A stretch of DNA of 10,384 bases from Neisseriaceae bacterium. Lineage in GTDB: Bacteria; Pseudomonadota; Gammaproteobacteria; Burkholderiales; UBA11063. The first letter of the stretch is position 1. Each line of letters opens with the position of its first letter. A model generated the notes under the pieces. The model ran no database searches. It was not told where the DNA came from and saw only the letters and a program-made list of their open reading frames with translations. The position numbers and the translations under genes were made by a program. Below are positions 1-7,140 of the stretch, one piece after another. The stretch lies in contig CANGJN010000010.1 of the NCBI GenBank assembly GCA_947454215.1, positions 1-10,384 of the forward strand, given 5' to 3'.

Positions 1-560
1 ATTAATTGAAATGAATTAGGAAATAAAGATTTGTCTTTAGGAATAGAGGCTTCTTCTCCAAGTTTTGGCTTAAATTTGAAATCTGCTAAAATACGCATTA
101 CAGCTATATAGTTTAATGGTACATTATCAAAAGTAATTGGAATTTCTTTAATATATTGAGCATTATTATAGTTAGGAATATAAATTTTTACTAATCTATG
201 ATTATATATTTTATATTTTAAGTTTAAATTTGGTTTAAATTTTGATGTTATAAAAACACTTTTAATGTTTTGTTCTAAAGTTCTTTTAATAGATTCATTA
301 CATGTTACTAAAAAAACTAACTCTTCTGAAAAAGGATTGGCTCCTTTTATGCAAGTAAATAAAAGATAATGATTTGGAGTTGCTAATTGATTATGATATA
401 TTTTACATAGATAATCATTCTTAGAAAGATCTTGTATTAGAGGTGATTTTCCTTGTATCAGATATAATCTTTCTTGATTATTTTGTAGTCCTACTTTTAG
501 AGTTGAACACTCATCTGCGAATATAGATGATATTATTAAGAAAATAAAAATGAATTTCAT
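1..560 (-). CDS. Secreted protein of unknown function, N-terminal part, cut by the window edge
   Basis: I do not recognise this protein. The frame is open from an ATG at 560 to the left edge, giving 186 codons with no stop. Residues 1-15 (MKFIFIFLIISSIFA) are a classic short signal peptide, with likely signal-peptidase I cleavage after A15, so the mature protein should be periplasmic or outside the cell. The visible mature part has no further membrane segment and holds four cysteines (C18, C52, C70, C87). All lie in its first 75 residues, which fits two disulfides. The rest is rich in Lys, Asn, Ile and Tyr. An AGGAAA ribosome binding site lies about 6 bases before the ATG, and a good promoter lies about 95 bases upstream. 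The gene is separated from the eight-gene cluster by 286 bp, so it probably has its own transcript. Being real coding sequence is fairly sure; function is not inferred. Confidence 0.8.
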   Translation of the reverse strand, partial: MKFIFIFLIISSIFADECSTLKVGLQNNQERLYLIQGKSPLIQDLSKNDYLCKIYHNQLATPNHYLLFTCIKGANPFSEELVFLVTCNESIKRTLEQNIKSVFITSKFKPNLNLKYKIYNHRLVKIYIPNYNNAQYIKEIPITFDNVPLNYIAVMRILADFKFKPKLGEEASIPKDKSLFPNSFQL

Positions 561-654
561 GAGATTTCCTGTTAATATTGTGCAAAGATTTATTCATTGT
601 AACCATCCATTTACATAAAGTTTTTAGATTGTTATTATGAACCTACAACTAAAT

Positions 655-686
655 ATTATAATAGTTTTGAACTTTGAGGGTGTCAA
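655..686 (-). promoter_or_regulatory. Sigma70-type promoter for the secreted-protein gene
   Basis: On the minus strand a consensus TTGACA (-35) at 686-681 is followed after 17 bases by TATTAT (-10) at 663-658. TATAAT also occurs at 660-655, but at 20-base spacing. Transcription would begin near 650 and leave a leader of about 90 bases before the ATG at 560. A perfect -35 with ideal spacing is notable even in AT-rich DNA. The rest of the gap (561-846) shows no gene, no tRNA and no GC-rich terminator. The only hairpin just after the upstream methyltransferase gene is a weak AAAAT/ATTTT stem followed by T residues. Confidence 0.6.
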
Positions 687-846
687 TTTAAAGTGAATTA
701 TTATGTGAATTTAAGAAGTGTGATAAATAATTAAGTTAGAAGAAAAATTGTGATATAGAAAGTTAATATTGATTACAAAAGCAGATTCACTTAAAAAATA
801 TAATTTTATTTTAAAATCTTAATTTTGATTGTATTTTTAGTTGATA

Positions 847-2082
847 TTAATTAATTTTTTTCATTAAAGATATAAAAAAACCATCTCCCTCATGAATGTG
901 TGTCATAATATTTAAATAACCTAAACAATCAAAAGTAGTATGATTAATAATTTCTGATAAATTTATTGGAATTAATTTAAAATTCTGATTATTCTTTAAA
1001 AATTGATTCACTACATCTTGATTTTCTTGTTGGATAAAACTACAAGTTGCATAAACTAAAGTTCCATTCGGTTTTAGTAATTTACTTGCTTCTTGTAATA
1101 TAGATAGTTGTTTAATAGATAGTTCTTCAATGCTGGTTGGAGTATTTCTAAATTTAAGTTCTGGACTACGTCTTAACGTACCTAATCCAGAACATGGTGC
1201 ATCAACATACACTTTATCTAATTTGTTATGCAGTTTACCAAGCCTTGTATCATGTTCAGAACTGATACACATTGGATAAACGTTGCTCAACCCTGCTCTT
1301 ATTAATCTCGGCTTCATGTTATTCAATCTTTTTTCGTTTATATCAAATGCATATATTCTTCCTGTATTATTCATTAACATGCCAAAGCACAGAGTCTTTC
1401 CTCCTGCACCAGCACAAAAATCGGCAACTAATTCGTAACGTTTTGGATTTAATATTAAAGCTGCTATTTGACTCGATTCATCTTGAACCTCAATAGAACC
1501 ATTTTTAAATAATTGATGATTTGCTAAAAATGATTTATTGAATAGTCTGATTCCAAATGGGGAATATTTCATTTTTATTGGCTTTAAATCTCTTAATTCA
1601 TTTAATACAATGTTTACAGAGCATTTTAATGTATTTACACGTATATCAAGAGGAGCCTCCTTTGATATACTATCTGATAACAAAATTAATTCTTTTTGAG
1701 ATAGCGATAATGATTTTTTTAATGAATCTATGATCCAGTCAGGTAGTTCTATGGTTGATAATAATTCAGGTGAAATGTTTATATTTGAAATTTTATGATA
1801 ATCTATGAGTTTTATATTATTAAATTCTGAGGGCTTTAATTTAATAAAATTAATCCATGTGAAGCCTATTATATTAGGAATATCTTGGTCAAAAAGTTTG
1901 CGCAATTTAAAAATATTTCTTAGTATCGTATAAGTTGTTTCTGCTAGAATATACTTATCATGAGAACTAAGAGACTTATTATCCTTAAATAGTTTAGATA
2001 GTAATTTATCAGTAGGGTAATTAAATTTTAAAGCCTCTTTAACTAGTGCTAGTAATAAATAAAAAACTTTAGGTTTTATCAT
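847..2082 (-). CDS. RsmB/NOP-family SAM-dependent RNA cytosine-5 methyltransferase
   Basis: Cytoplasmic methyltransferase of the RsmB/NOP/NSUN fold (COG0144), which places a methyl group on C5 of cytosine in RNA, probably 16S rRNA. With the ATG at 2082 it has 411 residues, close to the usual 420-430. Residues about 1-140 resemble the NusB-like RNA-binding domain. The catalytic domain then shows the SAM motif DFCAGAGGKT (221-230), DAPCSG with Cys297, and the YATCS motif with Cys347; the last two are the paired catalytic cysteines. The protein ends in EGDGFF, typical of the family. It resembles the second COG0144 member I associate with Burkholderiales rather than classical E. coli RsmB, so position specificity is open and I give no symbol. 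Start: the ATG lies 8 bases after the coaD stop. A TTG at 2097, overlapping coaD by 7 bases, would add five residues. Neither has a strong ribosome binding site, so translation may be coupled to coaD. It is the last gene of the cluster. Confidence 0.9.
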   Translation of the reverse strand: MIKPKVFYLLLALVKEALKFNYPTDKLLSKLFKDNKSLSSHDKYILAETTYTILRNIFKLRKLFDQDIPNIIGFTWINFIKLKPSEFNNIKLIDYHKISNINISPELLSTIELPDWIIDSLKKSLSLSQKELILLSDSISKEAPLDIRVNTLKCSVNIVLNELRDLKPIKMKYSPFGIRLFNKSFLANHQLFKNGSIEVQDESSQIAALILNPKRYELVADFCAGAGGKTLCFGMLMNNTGRIYAFDINEKRLNNMKPRLIRAGLSNVYPMCISSEHDTRLGKLHNKLDKVYVDAPCSGLGTLRRSPELKFRNTPTSIEELSIKQLSILQEASKLLKPNGTLVYATCSFIQQENQDVVNQFLKNNQNFKLIPINLSEIINHTTFDCLGYLNIMTHIHEGDGFFISLMKKIN

Positions 2083-2090
2083 AGTATAGT

Positions 2091-2591
2091 CTAACAAAAT
2101 TTTTCTTTTAATTTTTGAACAACATCTGAAGAAACATATCTAGAAACAATTTTTTCCCATCCATTTGTTCCGACAAGGCTCTTTATTAAATTGGAAGATA
2201 CTTCAGCATACTCTCTGGGAGGCATAAAGAATATAGTTTGTATTTTATCACAAATATCAGAATTAATATATCTCATCATTTTTTCATATTCGTAATCATT
2301 AGAGTTTCTAATTCCTCGTATGATGTATTTGATATTCATCGATAAAGCATAATTAATTAAGAACTCACTACCTAATATTTTAATTTCGACATTTTTATAG
2401 TTGCAAGTTGCTTTTTCTAATAAATATATTCTTGTGTTTAAATCAAAAGAGCAGTTTTTTTGAGCATTTTTACCGATGGCAATAATAAGTTTATTGAAAA
2501 GTAAAGAGGACTCATTAATAACCCATAGATGTCCAAACGTTATAGGATCAAAACTGCCAGCATATACCGCAGTTTTTGTTAAGTCCTTCAA
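2091..2591 (-). CDS. coaD: Phosphopantetheine adenylyltransferase (CoA synthesis), TTG start
   Basis: Transfers AMP from ATP to 4'-phosphopantetheine, giving dephospho-CoA, the fourth step of CoA synthesis; cytoplasmic, normally a hexamer. The 166 residues match the family length of about 160. Visible motifs: GSFDPITFGH at 12-21 (nucleotidyltransferase T-x-G-H, with His21 as the active-site histidine), IRGIRNSNDYEYE at 91-103 (Arg92 in the place of the conserved phosphate-binding Arg), and a VSSNLIK block at 131-137 corresponding to the ISSSxVK motif. The first of these has Ser13 where E. coli has Thr10. The only usable start is TTG at 2591: the codon two before it is a TAA stop, and no in-frame ATG occurs before the active site. 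A strong GGAAGGA site six bases upstream supports it. The start overlaps the dedA stop as TTGA, implying translational coupling. Confidence 0.95.
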   Translation of the reverse strand: MKDLTKTAVYAGSFDPITFGHLWVINESSLLFNKLIIAIGKNAQKNCSFDLNTRIYLLEKATCNYKNVEIKILGSEFLINYALSMNIKYIIRGIRNSNDYEYEKMMRYINSDICDKIQTIFFMPPREYAEVSSNLIKSLVGTNGWEKIVSRYVSSDVVQKLKEKFC

Positions 2592-3211
2592 TCCTTATCC
2601 TTCCGTTTAATATAGTTGTAAATCAAAAAAATTAAGATCATTAGAAAAATTATACTAAATATTATATATTCGCTTTTTTTTACTATATTTAGGATATATT
2701 TTTTTTCATGATAAAAAATATATCCTAAATATACCCATAGAGGAACGCTTATTAGTGCTGCTAGACCATCATAAAATATAAATTTATAAAATTTAATTTT
2801 TTTACTAATTCCATAAATAACAAATATAGGTGCTCTAAGACCTGGCAAGAATCTTGCAAAAAATAAAGCTTTATCTCCATGTAGTTTTACTTTCTCCTGA
2901 ATCTTTATATAATTGCGAGGAGTAAATATTAACTTTATAATAGGAAATTTAGTTACTCTTTGTCCCACCAAATTACCAAGAAAAAACATAATTGAATCAC
3001 CAATTAGTACTCCAGATATTGATATTAATATCATTTTATTTAAAGATAAAGGGAATGATAAATTTTTTGAAAGAGCACAAATAATCCCGCCAGCAATTAA
3101 AGTAATATCTTCAGGAATTGGAAGTCCAAGACCACAAAATACTAATACTAAAAAGACGGCAATATATCCATATTCAGTAAAAAAAATTAACAAATGAGAA
3201 AGTATTTCCAT
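2588..3211 (-). CDS. DedA-family integral membrane protein
   Basis: DedA (SNARE-associated/VTT fold) proteins sit in the inner membrane. Characterised members flip undecaprenyl phosphate or phosphatidylethanolamine and support membrane potential and cell division; the substrate here is unknown. With the ATG at 3211 the protein has 207 residues, a normal length. It shows GLPIPEDITLIAGG at 29-42 (acidic re-entrant motif, Glu34 and Asp35), GD at 71-72, and FFARFLPGLRAP at 117-128 with the two conserved arginines Arg120 and Arg126. Hydrophobic spans lie near 15-45, 60-82, 117-134, 147-167 and 182-199, followed by a basic tail. Start choice: an upstream ATG at 3256 would add 15 unlike residues and has no ribosome binding site, while the 3211 ATG has AGGTG/GGGTG upstream and begins just before the conserved TEYGYIAVF stretch. 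It lies 70 bp after glmM and overlaps coaD by four bases. Confidence 0.88.
   Translation of the reverse strand: MEILSHLLIFFTEYGYIAVFLVLVFCGLGLPIPEDITLIAGGIICALSKNLSFPLSLNKMILISISGVLIGDSIMFFLGNLVGQRVTKFPIIKLIFTPRNYIKIQEKVKLHGDKALFFARFLPGLRAPIFVIYGISKKIKFYKFIFYDGLAALISVPLWVYLGYIFYHEKKYILNIVKKSEYIIFSIIFLMILIFLIYNYIKRKDKD
2598..2604 (-). promoter_or_regulatory. Strong ribosome binding site that fixes the coaD TTG start
   Basis: GGAAGGA on the minus strand, six bases before the TTG codon of coaD and inside the end of dedA. A second AAGGA directly abuts the TTG. This is one of the best Shine-Dalgarno matches in the window and sits in front of a non-ATG start. Confidence 0.7.
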
Positions 3212-3281
3212 TTTGCACCCGCACCTAATTAAGAATGCTCTATAACCATCTCCCATTGTATTTTATGATTGATGGAGTTAT

Positions 3282-4607
3282 TTAAGATATACCTCTGATT
3301 CTATCGGCAATTCTATTCGCCCATAATCTAGAAATTTCAGGTTCTATTGATTCTACTGTTACTCTTACAACTGGTTCTGTACCACTTAACCTAACTATGA
3401 CCCTTCCGTTGCCTTCTAGATTTTGTTTGGCTATATTTATTAAATCCTTGGCATTATCGATTACATTATGATTTAATTTGTTCAACTTAACATTGATTAT
3501 TGTTTGTGGGTAATCATCCCAATCTACTATATCAGATAAACTTTTATTTAAATTTACAATGGCACTTAAAACTTGAAGTGAGGCAATAATGCCATCTCCA
3601 GTAGAGTGTTTATCTAAACATAAAATGTGCCCTGATGATTCGCCACCTAATGTCCAATTTCTATTAGTTAATTCTTCAAATACAAATCTATCACCCACGG
3701 GTGCTCTAAAAAAATTCACATTTAACTTTTTTAATGCATTTTCCATTGCAATATTTGTCATTACAGTCCCGACAATACCATCAATTTTAGTTTTTTCATT
3801 TAATTTATCTTTTAATATGGCATAGATTAATTTGTCTCCATTATATATTTTTTGTTTGGAATCGACAAAAATTACTCTATCACCATCACCATCAAAGGCA
3901 ATCCCTAAATCAGCATTTTCTTCAATAACTTTTTTTATTAAAAACTGAGGGTGATTAGATCCACAATTTAAATTAATGTTAAACCCATCTGGTTTACAAC
4001 CAATAGGAATAACATCTGCCCCTAATTGTCTAAATATTTCCGGTGCTAAGTGGTAGGTTGCTCCATTTGCACAGTCTATAACCAGTTTAAGACCTTTTAG
4101 AGAAATATCTTTAGAAATAGAGTTTATGCAAAAATTAATATACTGATTATATGAATCACTAACCCTAAATAATTTACCTAGTTGAGGGGAAATTATCATT
4201 TCATTGTTGATTTCATCTTCAATTTGTTTTTCAAAGTCATCAGATATTTTATGACCATCAGCACAAAAAAATTTAAATCCATTATCGGTATAAGGGTTGT
4301 GAGAAGCACTAATTACTACGCCACAAGACATTTTATACTTATTTGTTAAATATGCAATTGCTGGTGTAGGAATAGGTCCTACAATATGAGAATTAACTCC
4401 TGCATAAATTAAACCAGCACTTAAACATGATTCAAATAAATAACCTGATACTCTAGTGTCTTTTCCAATAATAACATTAGGTGATAACTTTTTCTTTACG
4501 ATAATATTACCTAATGTATATCCTAAATTTAAACAGAAATCTGGTGTTATAGGACTTTCTCCTACAATACCTCTAATTCCGTCTGTTCCAAAAAGTTTCT
4601 TAACCAT
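3282..4607 (-). CDS. glmM: Phosphoglucosamine mutase
   Basis: Interconverts glucosamine-6-phosphate and glucosamine-1-phosphate, supplying UDP-GlcNAc for peptidoglycan and lipopolysaccharide; cytoplasmic alpha-D-phosphohexomutase. Length is 441 residues against about 445 in E. coli. Seen in order: N-terminal FGTDGIRG (6-13), active-site loop VVISASHNP with the phosphorylated Ser102, metal loop DGDGDR with Asp239, Asp241 and Asp243, sugar-binding GGESSGH near 322-328, and the C-terminal phosphate-binding RLSGTEPVVRV. All catalytic residues are present, so it should be active. The ATG is three bases after the ftsH stop with no clear ribosome binding site, suggesting coupling to ftsH translation. 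In most proteobacteria folP lies between ftsH and glmM; here it is absent. Confidence 0.97.
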   Translation of the reverse strand: MVKKLFGTDGIRGIVGESPITPDFCLNLGYTLGNIIVKKKLSPNVIIGKDTRVSGYLFESCLSAGLIYAGVNSHIVGPIPTPAIAYLTNKYKMSCGVVISASHNPYTDNGFKFFCADGHKISDDFEKQIEDEINNEMIISPQLGKLFRVSDSYNQYINFCINSISKDISLKGLKLVIDCANGATYHLAPEIFRQLGADVIPIGCKPDGFNINLNCGSNHPQFLIKKVIEENADLGIAFDGDGDRVIFVDSKQKIYNGDKLIYAILKDKLNEKTKIDGIVGTVMTNIAMENALKKLNVNFFRAPVGDRFVFEELTNRNWTLGGESSGHILCLDKHSTGDGIIASLQVLSAIVNLNKSLSDIVDWDDYPQTIINVKLNKLNHNVIDNAKDLINIAKQNLEGNGRVIVRLSGTEPVVRVTVESIEPEISRLWANRIADRIRGIS

Positions 4608-4610
4608 TAA

Positions 4611-6440
4611 TTATACTGAAGTAACAGATTTATTCATAATAAAATCAATATCTTTCATGTCAATTGTTTCCTTTTCTAATAACATTTTTACCATTAATTC
4701 GACTTTATCCTTATTTTCTGTTAGAATTTTTTTGGCAACACAATATTGCTTATCTAAAATACTCCTAATAACTTCATCTATTTTTTGTAGAGTATTTTCT
4801 GATACACTTTTATGATTTGCAATACTTCTTCCCAAGAAAACCTCAGATTCATTTTCTCCATATATAACTGGCCCTAACTCTTCTGTCATTCCAAATTTAG
4901 TGACTATTTTTCTAGCTAAATCAGTTGCTCTTTCAAAGTCATTGCTAGCTCCTGTTGTCATTTGATTCATAAATATTTCTTCTGCAACTCTTCCTCCAAA
5001 CATTATTGCTATTTGATCGAATAAATAGTCCTTTGTATAAGAATAACGATCTTCAGCAGGTAATTGCATTGTAACACCTAAAGCTCTACCTCTTGGAATA
5101 ATACTAACCTTATGTACTGGATCAGCATTAGGTAGAAATCTAGCTACAATGGCATGACCAGATTCGTGGTAGGCTGTATTTCTTTTTTCTTCTTCTTTCA
5201 TCACCATACTTTTTCTTTCCGCCCCCATAATTATTTTATCTTTTGCATCTTCAAAGTCTGTCATGTCAACTAATTTTTTATTTCTCCTGGCGGCAAATAA
5301 GGCCGCTTCATTGACTAAATTGGCTAAATCTGCCCCAGAAAACCCAGGCGTTCCTCTAGCAACTATACTTCCATCGATATCGGTTGCAATAGGTACTTTG
5401 CGTAAATGTACATTTAAAATTTGCTCTCTACCTTTAATATCTGGTAAAGGTACTACTACCTGCCTATCGAATCTTCCAGGTCTCATTAACGCAGGATCAA
5501 GAACATCAGGACGGTTAGTTGCAGCAATCACAATAACTGTAGTATTAGTTTCAAAACCATCCATTTCAACTAACATTTGATTTAATGTTTGCTCTCTCTC
5601 ATCATTTCCACCACCTAATCCGGCTCCACGCTGTCTACCAACCGCATCAATTTCATCAATAAAAATTATAGCAGGAGCACTTTTTTTAGCTGATTCAAAT
5701 AAATCTCTTACTCTTGAAGCACCAACACCCACAAACATTTCAACAAAATCAGATCCAGATATACTAAAAAACGGTACACTGGCTTCACCTGCAATAGCTT
5801 TGGCTAACAGAGTTTTACCTGTTCCAGGAGATCCACTAAGCAAAACACCTTTGGGAACTCTTCCTCCCAAGCTTTGATACTTAGAGGGGTTTTTTAAAAA
5901 ATCAACAATTTCCATGACTTCTTGTTTTGATTCTTCACACCCTGCAACATCCTTGAATCTTATTAAATTTTCTTTAGGATCAATTATTTTAGCTCTGCTT
6001 TTGCCAAAACTAAATACTCCACCAATTCCACCACCTTTACCTCCAGATGCACCCCTCATAAAATATATCCACACAAAAATTAATAATAACATAGGAAACC
6101 AAGAGATGAATAAATTCATTAAAAAAGATTCTTCTTGAGGTTTGGCACTAAAAACAACCTTATTTTTCATTAGATCATTGATTAATTGTGGGTCAGATAA
6201 TGCAAAGGAAGTAAATTTGCTTCCATCTTTTCTTTGTCCCTTGATTAGGGCATTTTGTTTTGAGTTAATTTCAATTAATAAACTTTTAACTAAACCATGC
6301 TCTACTTCATATAGAAACTGTGAGTATGGGATATTATTTTTGTTTTCACTCATATCATTAAATTTATTGAAAATTACCATCAGGCCTATTCCTATGATAA
6401 TCCAAATTAATATACTTTTAAAAAAATTTGTATTCCGCAT
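4611..6440 (-). CDS. ftsH: ATP-dependent zinc metalloprotease FtsH
   Basis: Membrane-anchored AAA+ protease that degrades misfolded membrane proteins and short-lived regulators; hexameric, with catalytic domains in the cytoplasm. With the ATG at 6440 it has 609 residues. Features in order: TM1 about 8-26, a periplasmic domain about 27-105, TM2 about 107-128, Walker A GSPGTGKT (203-210), pore loop FVGVG (236-240), Walker B IIFIDEID (258-265), second region of homology with arginine fingers about 305-326, zinc site HESGH (425-429) and the third ligand Asp501 in GASND. It ends soon after the ETIDxxxID block and so lacks the long flexible tail of E. coli FtsH (644 residues). Start: the frame is open to 6563, with earlier ATGs at 6563, 6503 and 6449. 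These add up to 41 non-family residues and the first two overlap or crowd rlmE, so MRNTNFFKS is the family-like start. A weak GGA lies nine bases upstream. Confidence 0.97.
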   Translation of the reverse strand: MRNTNFFKSILIWIIIGIGLMVIFNKFNDMSENKNNIPYSQFLYEVEHGLVKSLLIEINSKQNALIKGQRKDGSKFTSFALSDPQLINDLMKNKVVFSAKPQEESFLMNLFISWFPMLLLIFVWIYFMRGASGGKGGGIGGVFSFGKSRAKIIDPKENLIRFKDVAGCEESKQEVMEIVDFLKNPSKYQSLGGRVPKGVLLSGSPGTGKTLLAKAIAGEASVPFFSISGSDFVEMFVGVGASRVRDLFESAKKSAPAIIFIDEIDAVGRQRGAGLGGGNDEREQTLNQMLVEMDGFETNTTVIVIAATNRPDVLDPALMRPGRFDRQVVVPLPDIKGREQILNVHLRKVPIATDIDGSIVARGTPGFSGADLANLVNEAALFAARRNKKLVDMTDFEDAKDKIIMGAERKSMVMKEEEKRNTAYHESGHAIVARFLPNADPVHKVSIIPRGRALGVTMQLPAEDRYSYTKDYLFDQIAIMFGGRVAEEIFMNQMTTGASNDFERATDLARKIVTKFGMTEELGPVIYGENESEVFLGRSIANHKSVSENTLQKIDEVIRSILDKQYCVAKKILTENKDKVELMVKMLLEKETIDMKDIDFIMNKSVTSV

Positions 6441-6516
6441 AAAATTCATTCCATAAAACCATGTTAATATATTAGAATAAATAATTAAATTTACCCATAC
6501 CATAATTATATCATAT

Positions 6517-7140
6517 TTAAATTTTTTTATCTTTACACAATAAATAAATTTCAGAACTTTCACTTCTAGAAGATAAAGGTTTTTTAATTATTACGTTTTT
6601 AAATAACTCTCTGGCTAATTTAATCAAACTATCCATTTCTCCCCCTTGAAAGGTTTTAATTAATGCATTTCCTTGTGTTTTAAGATTGTAGTCACAAAAT
6701 TCTAAAATTGATTCTATTAATAAACCAATTCTTGACTGGTCTACGTTTTTAATGCCACTTAAGTTCGGAGACATATCTGATAAAACTAAATCTAATTTTT
6801 GTGTATTAGTTGCAATTATAATCTGTTCAACTACAGAGTTATCAGTGAAGTCACCTTTTATAAATGTTACATTTAGTAACTTCTCAATATTTAATAAATC
6901 AACCCCTATTATATTACTATCTGGACTAAGATTTCTTGATAAGTATTGTAACCAACTACCAGGTGCACAGCCTAAATCTAATACTGTATGGACATTTTTT
7001 AATAGATTAAATTCTTTATCCATTTCAGCTAATTTGTATGCAGCTCTGGATCTGTAACCATTAGTTTTTGCTAAATGTACATAATGATCATTTACATGAC
7101 GATTTACCCAAGATTTTACTAATTTATTCTTTTTTTGCAT
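6517..7140 (-). CDS. rlmE: 23S rRNA (uridine2552-2'-O)-methyltransferase
   Basis: RlmE (RrmJ/FtsJ) 2'-O-methylates U2552 in the A-loop of 23S rRNA and helps late 50S assembly; cytoplasmic and SAM-dependent. Length is 207 residues against 209 in E. coli. The SAM motif [11 protein letters not shown] is at 53-63, and the catalytic tetrad is complete as Lys36, Asp122, Lys162 and Glu197, each exactly two positions before its E. coli counterpart. The N-terminal [15 protein letters not shown] and YRSRAAYKL blocks match the family. Its ATG lies 17 bases inside the end of the upstream symporter-like gene, with only a weak AAAGA in front, so it probably depends on translation of that gene. It precedes ftsH by 76 bp, the standard rlmE-ftsH pairing of heat-shock type operons. 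Confidence 0.96.
   Translation of the reverse strand: MQKKNKLVKSWVNRHVNDHYVHLAKTNGYRSRAAYKLAEMDKEFNLLKNVHTVLDLGCAPGSWLQYLSRNLSPDSNIIGVDLLNIEKLLNVTFIKGDFTDNSVVEQIIIATNTQKLDLVLSDMSPNLSGIKNVDQSRIGLLIESILEFCDYNLKTQGNALIKTFQGGEMDSLIKLARELFKNVIIKKPLSSRSESSEIYLLCKDKKI

Noticed and set aside
594..617. Six-codon leader frame (ATG GAT GGT, minus strand) in the transcript of the secreted-protein gene
   Set aside because: No ribosome binding site and very short; no evidence of leader-peptide control such as a codon run or attenuator hairpin.
690..794. AAGTGAAT and ATTCACTT as an inverted pair in the left intergenic region
   Set aside because: Only eight matching bases separated by about 85 bp; expected by chance in this composition.
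780..846. Intrinsic terminator directly after the methyltransferase gene
   Set aside because: Only a 5-bp AT stem with short T runs; too weak to call. Termination may be factor-dependent or lie at a site I cannot recognise.
3212..3256. Stretch before dedA with tRNA-like pieces (TAGAGCA and GGGTGCAAA)
   Set aside because: The distance between the pieces is too short for an anticodon arm, and no acceptor stem pairs around them, so neither a tRNA nor a convincing tRNA remnant.
3212..3256. 15-residue N-terminal extension of DedA from the ATG at 3256
   Set aside because: No ribosome binding site, residues unlike the family, and a better-placed ATG with a site exists at 3211.
4456..4815. Plus-strand open frames inside ftsH and glmM, and similar ones in the other genes
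   Set aside because: They lie antisense to genes with complete catalytic motifs, show no family features and have no ribosome sites; shadows of the real genes.
6505..6510. TATAAT on the minus strand between rlmE and ftsH as an ftsH promoter
   Set aside because: No acceptable -35 lies 16-18 bases upstream, and such hexamers are frequent in this AT content. An ftsH promoter here stays possible but unsupported.
6441..6563. 41-residue N-terminal extension of FtsH
   Set aside because: The frame happens to be open, but it overlaps the end of rlmE and does not resemble FtsH. The first membrane helix is complete from 6440.
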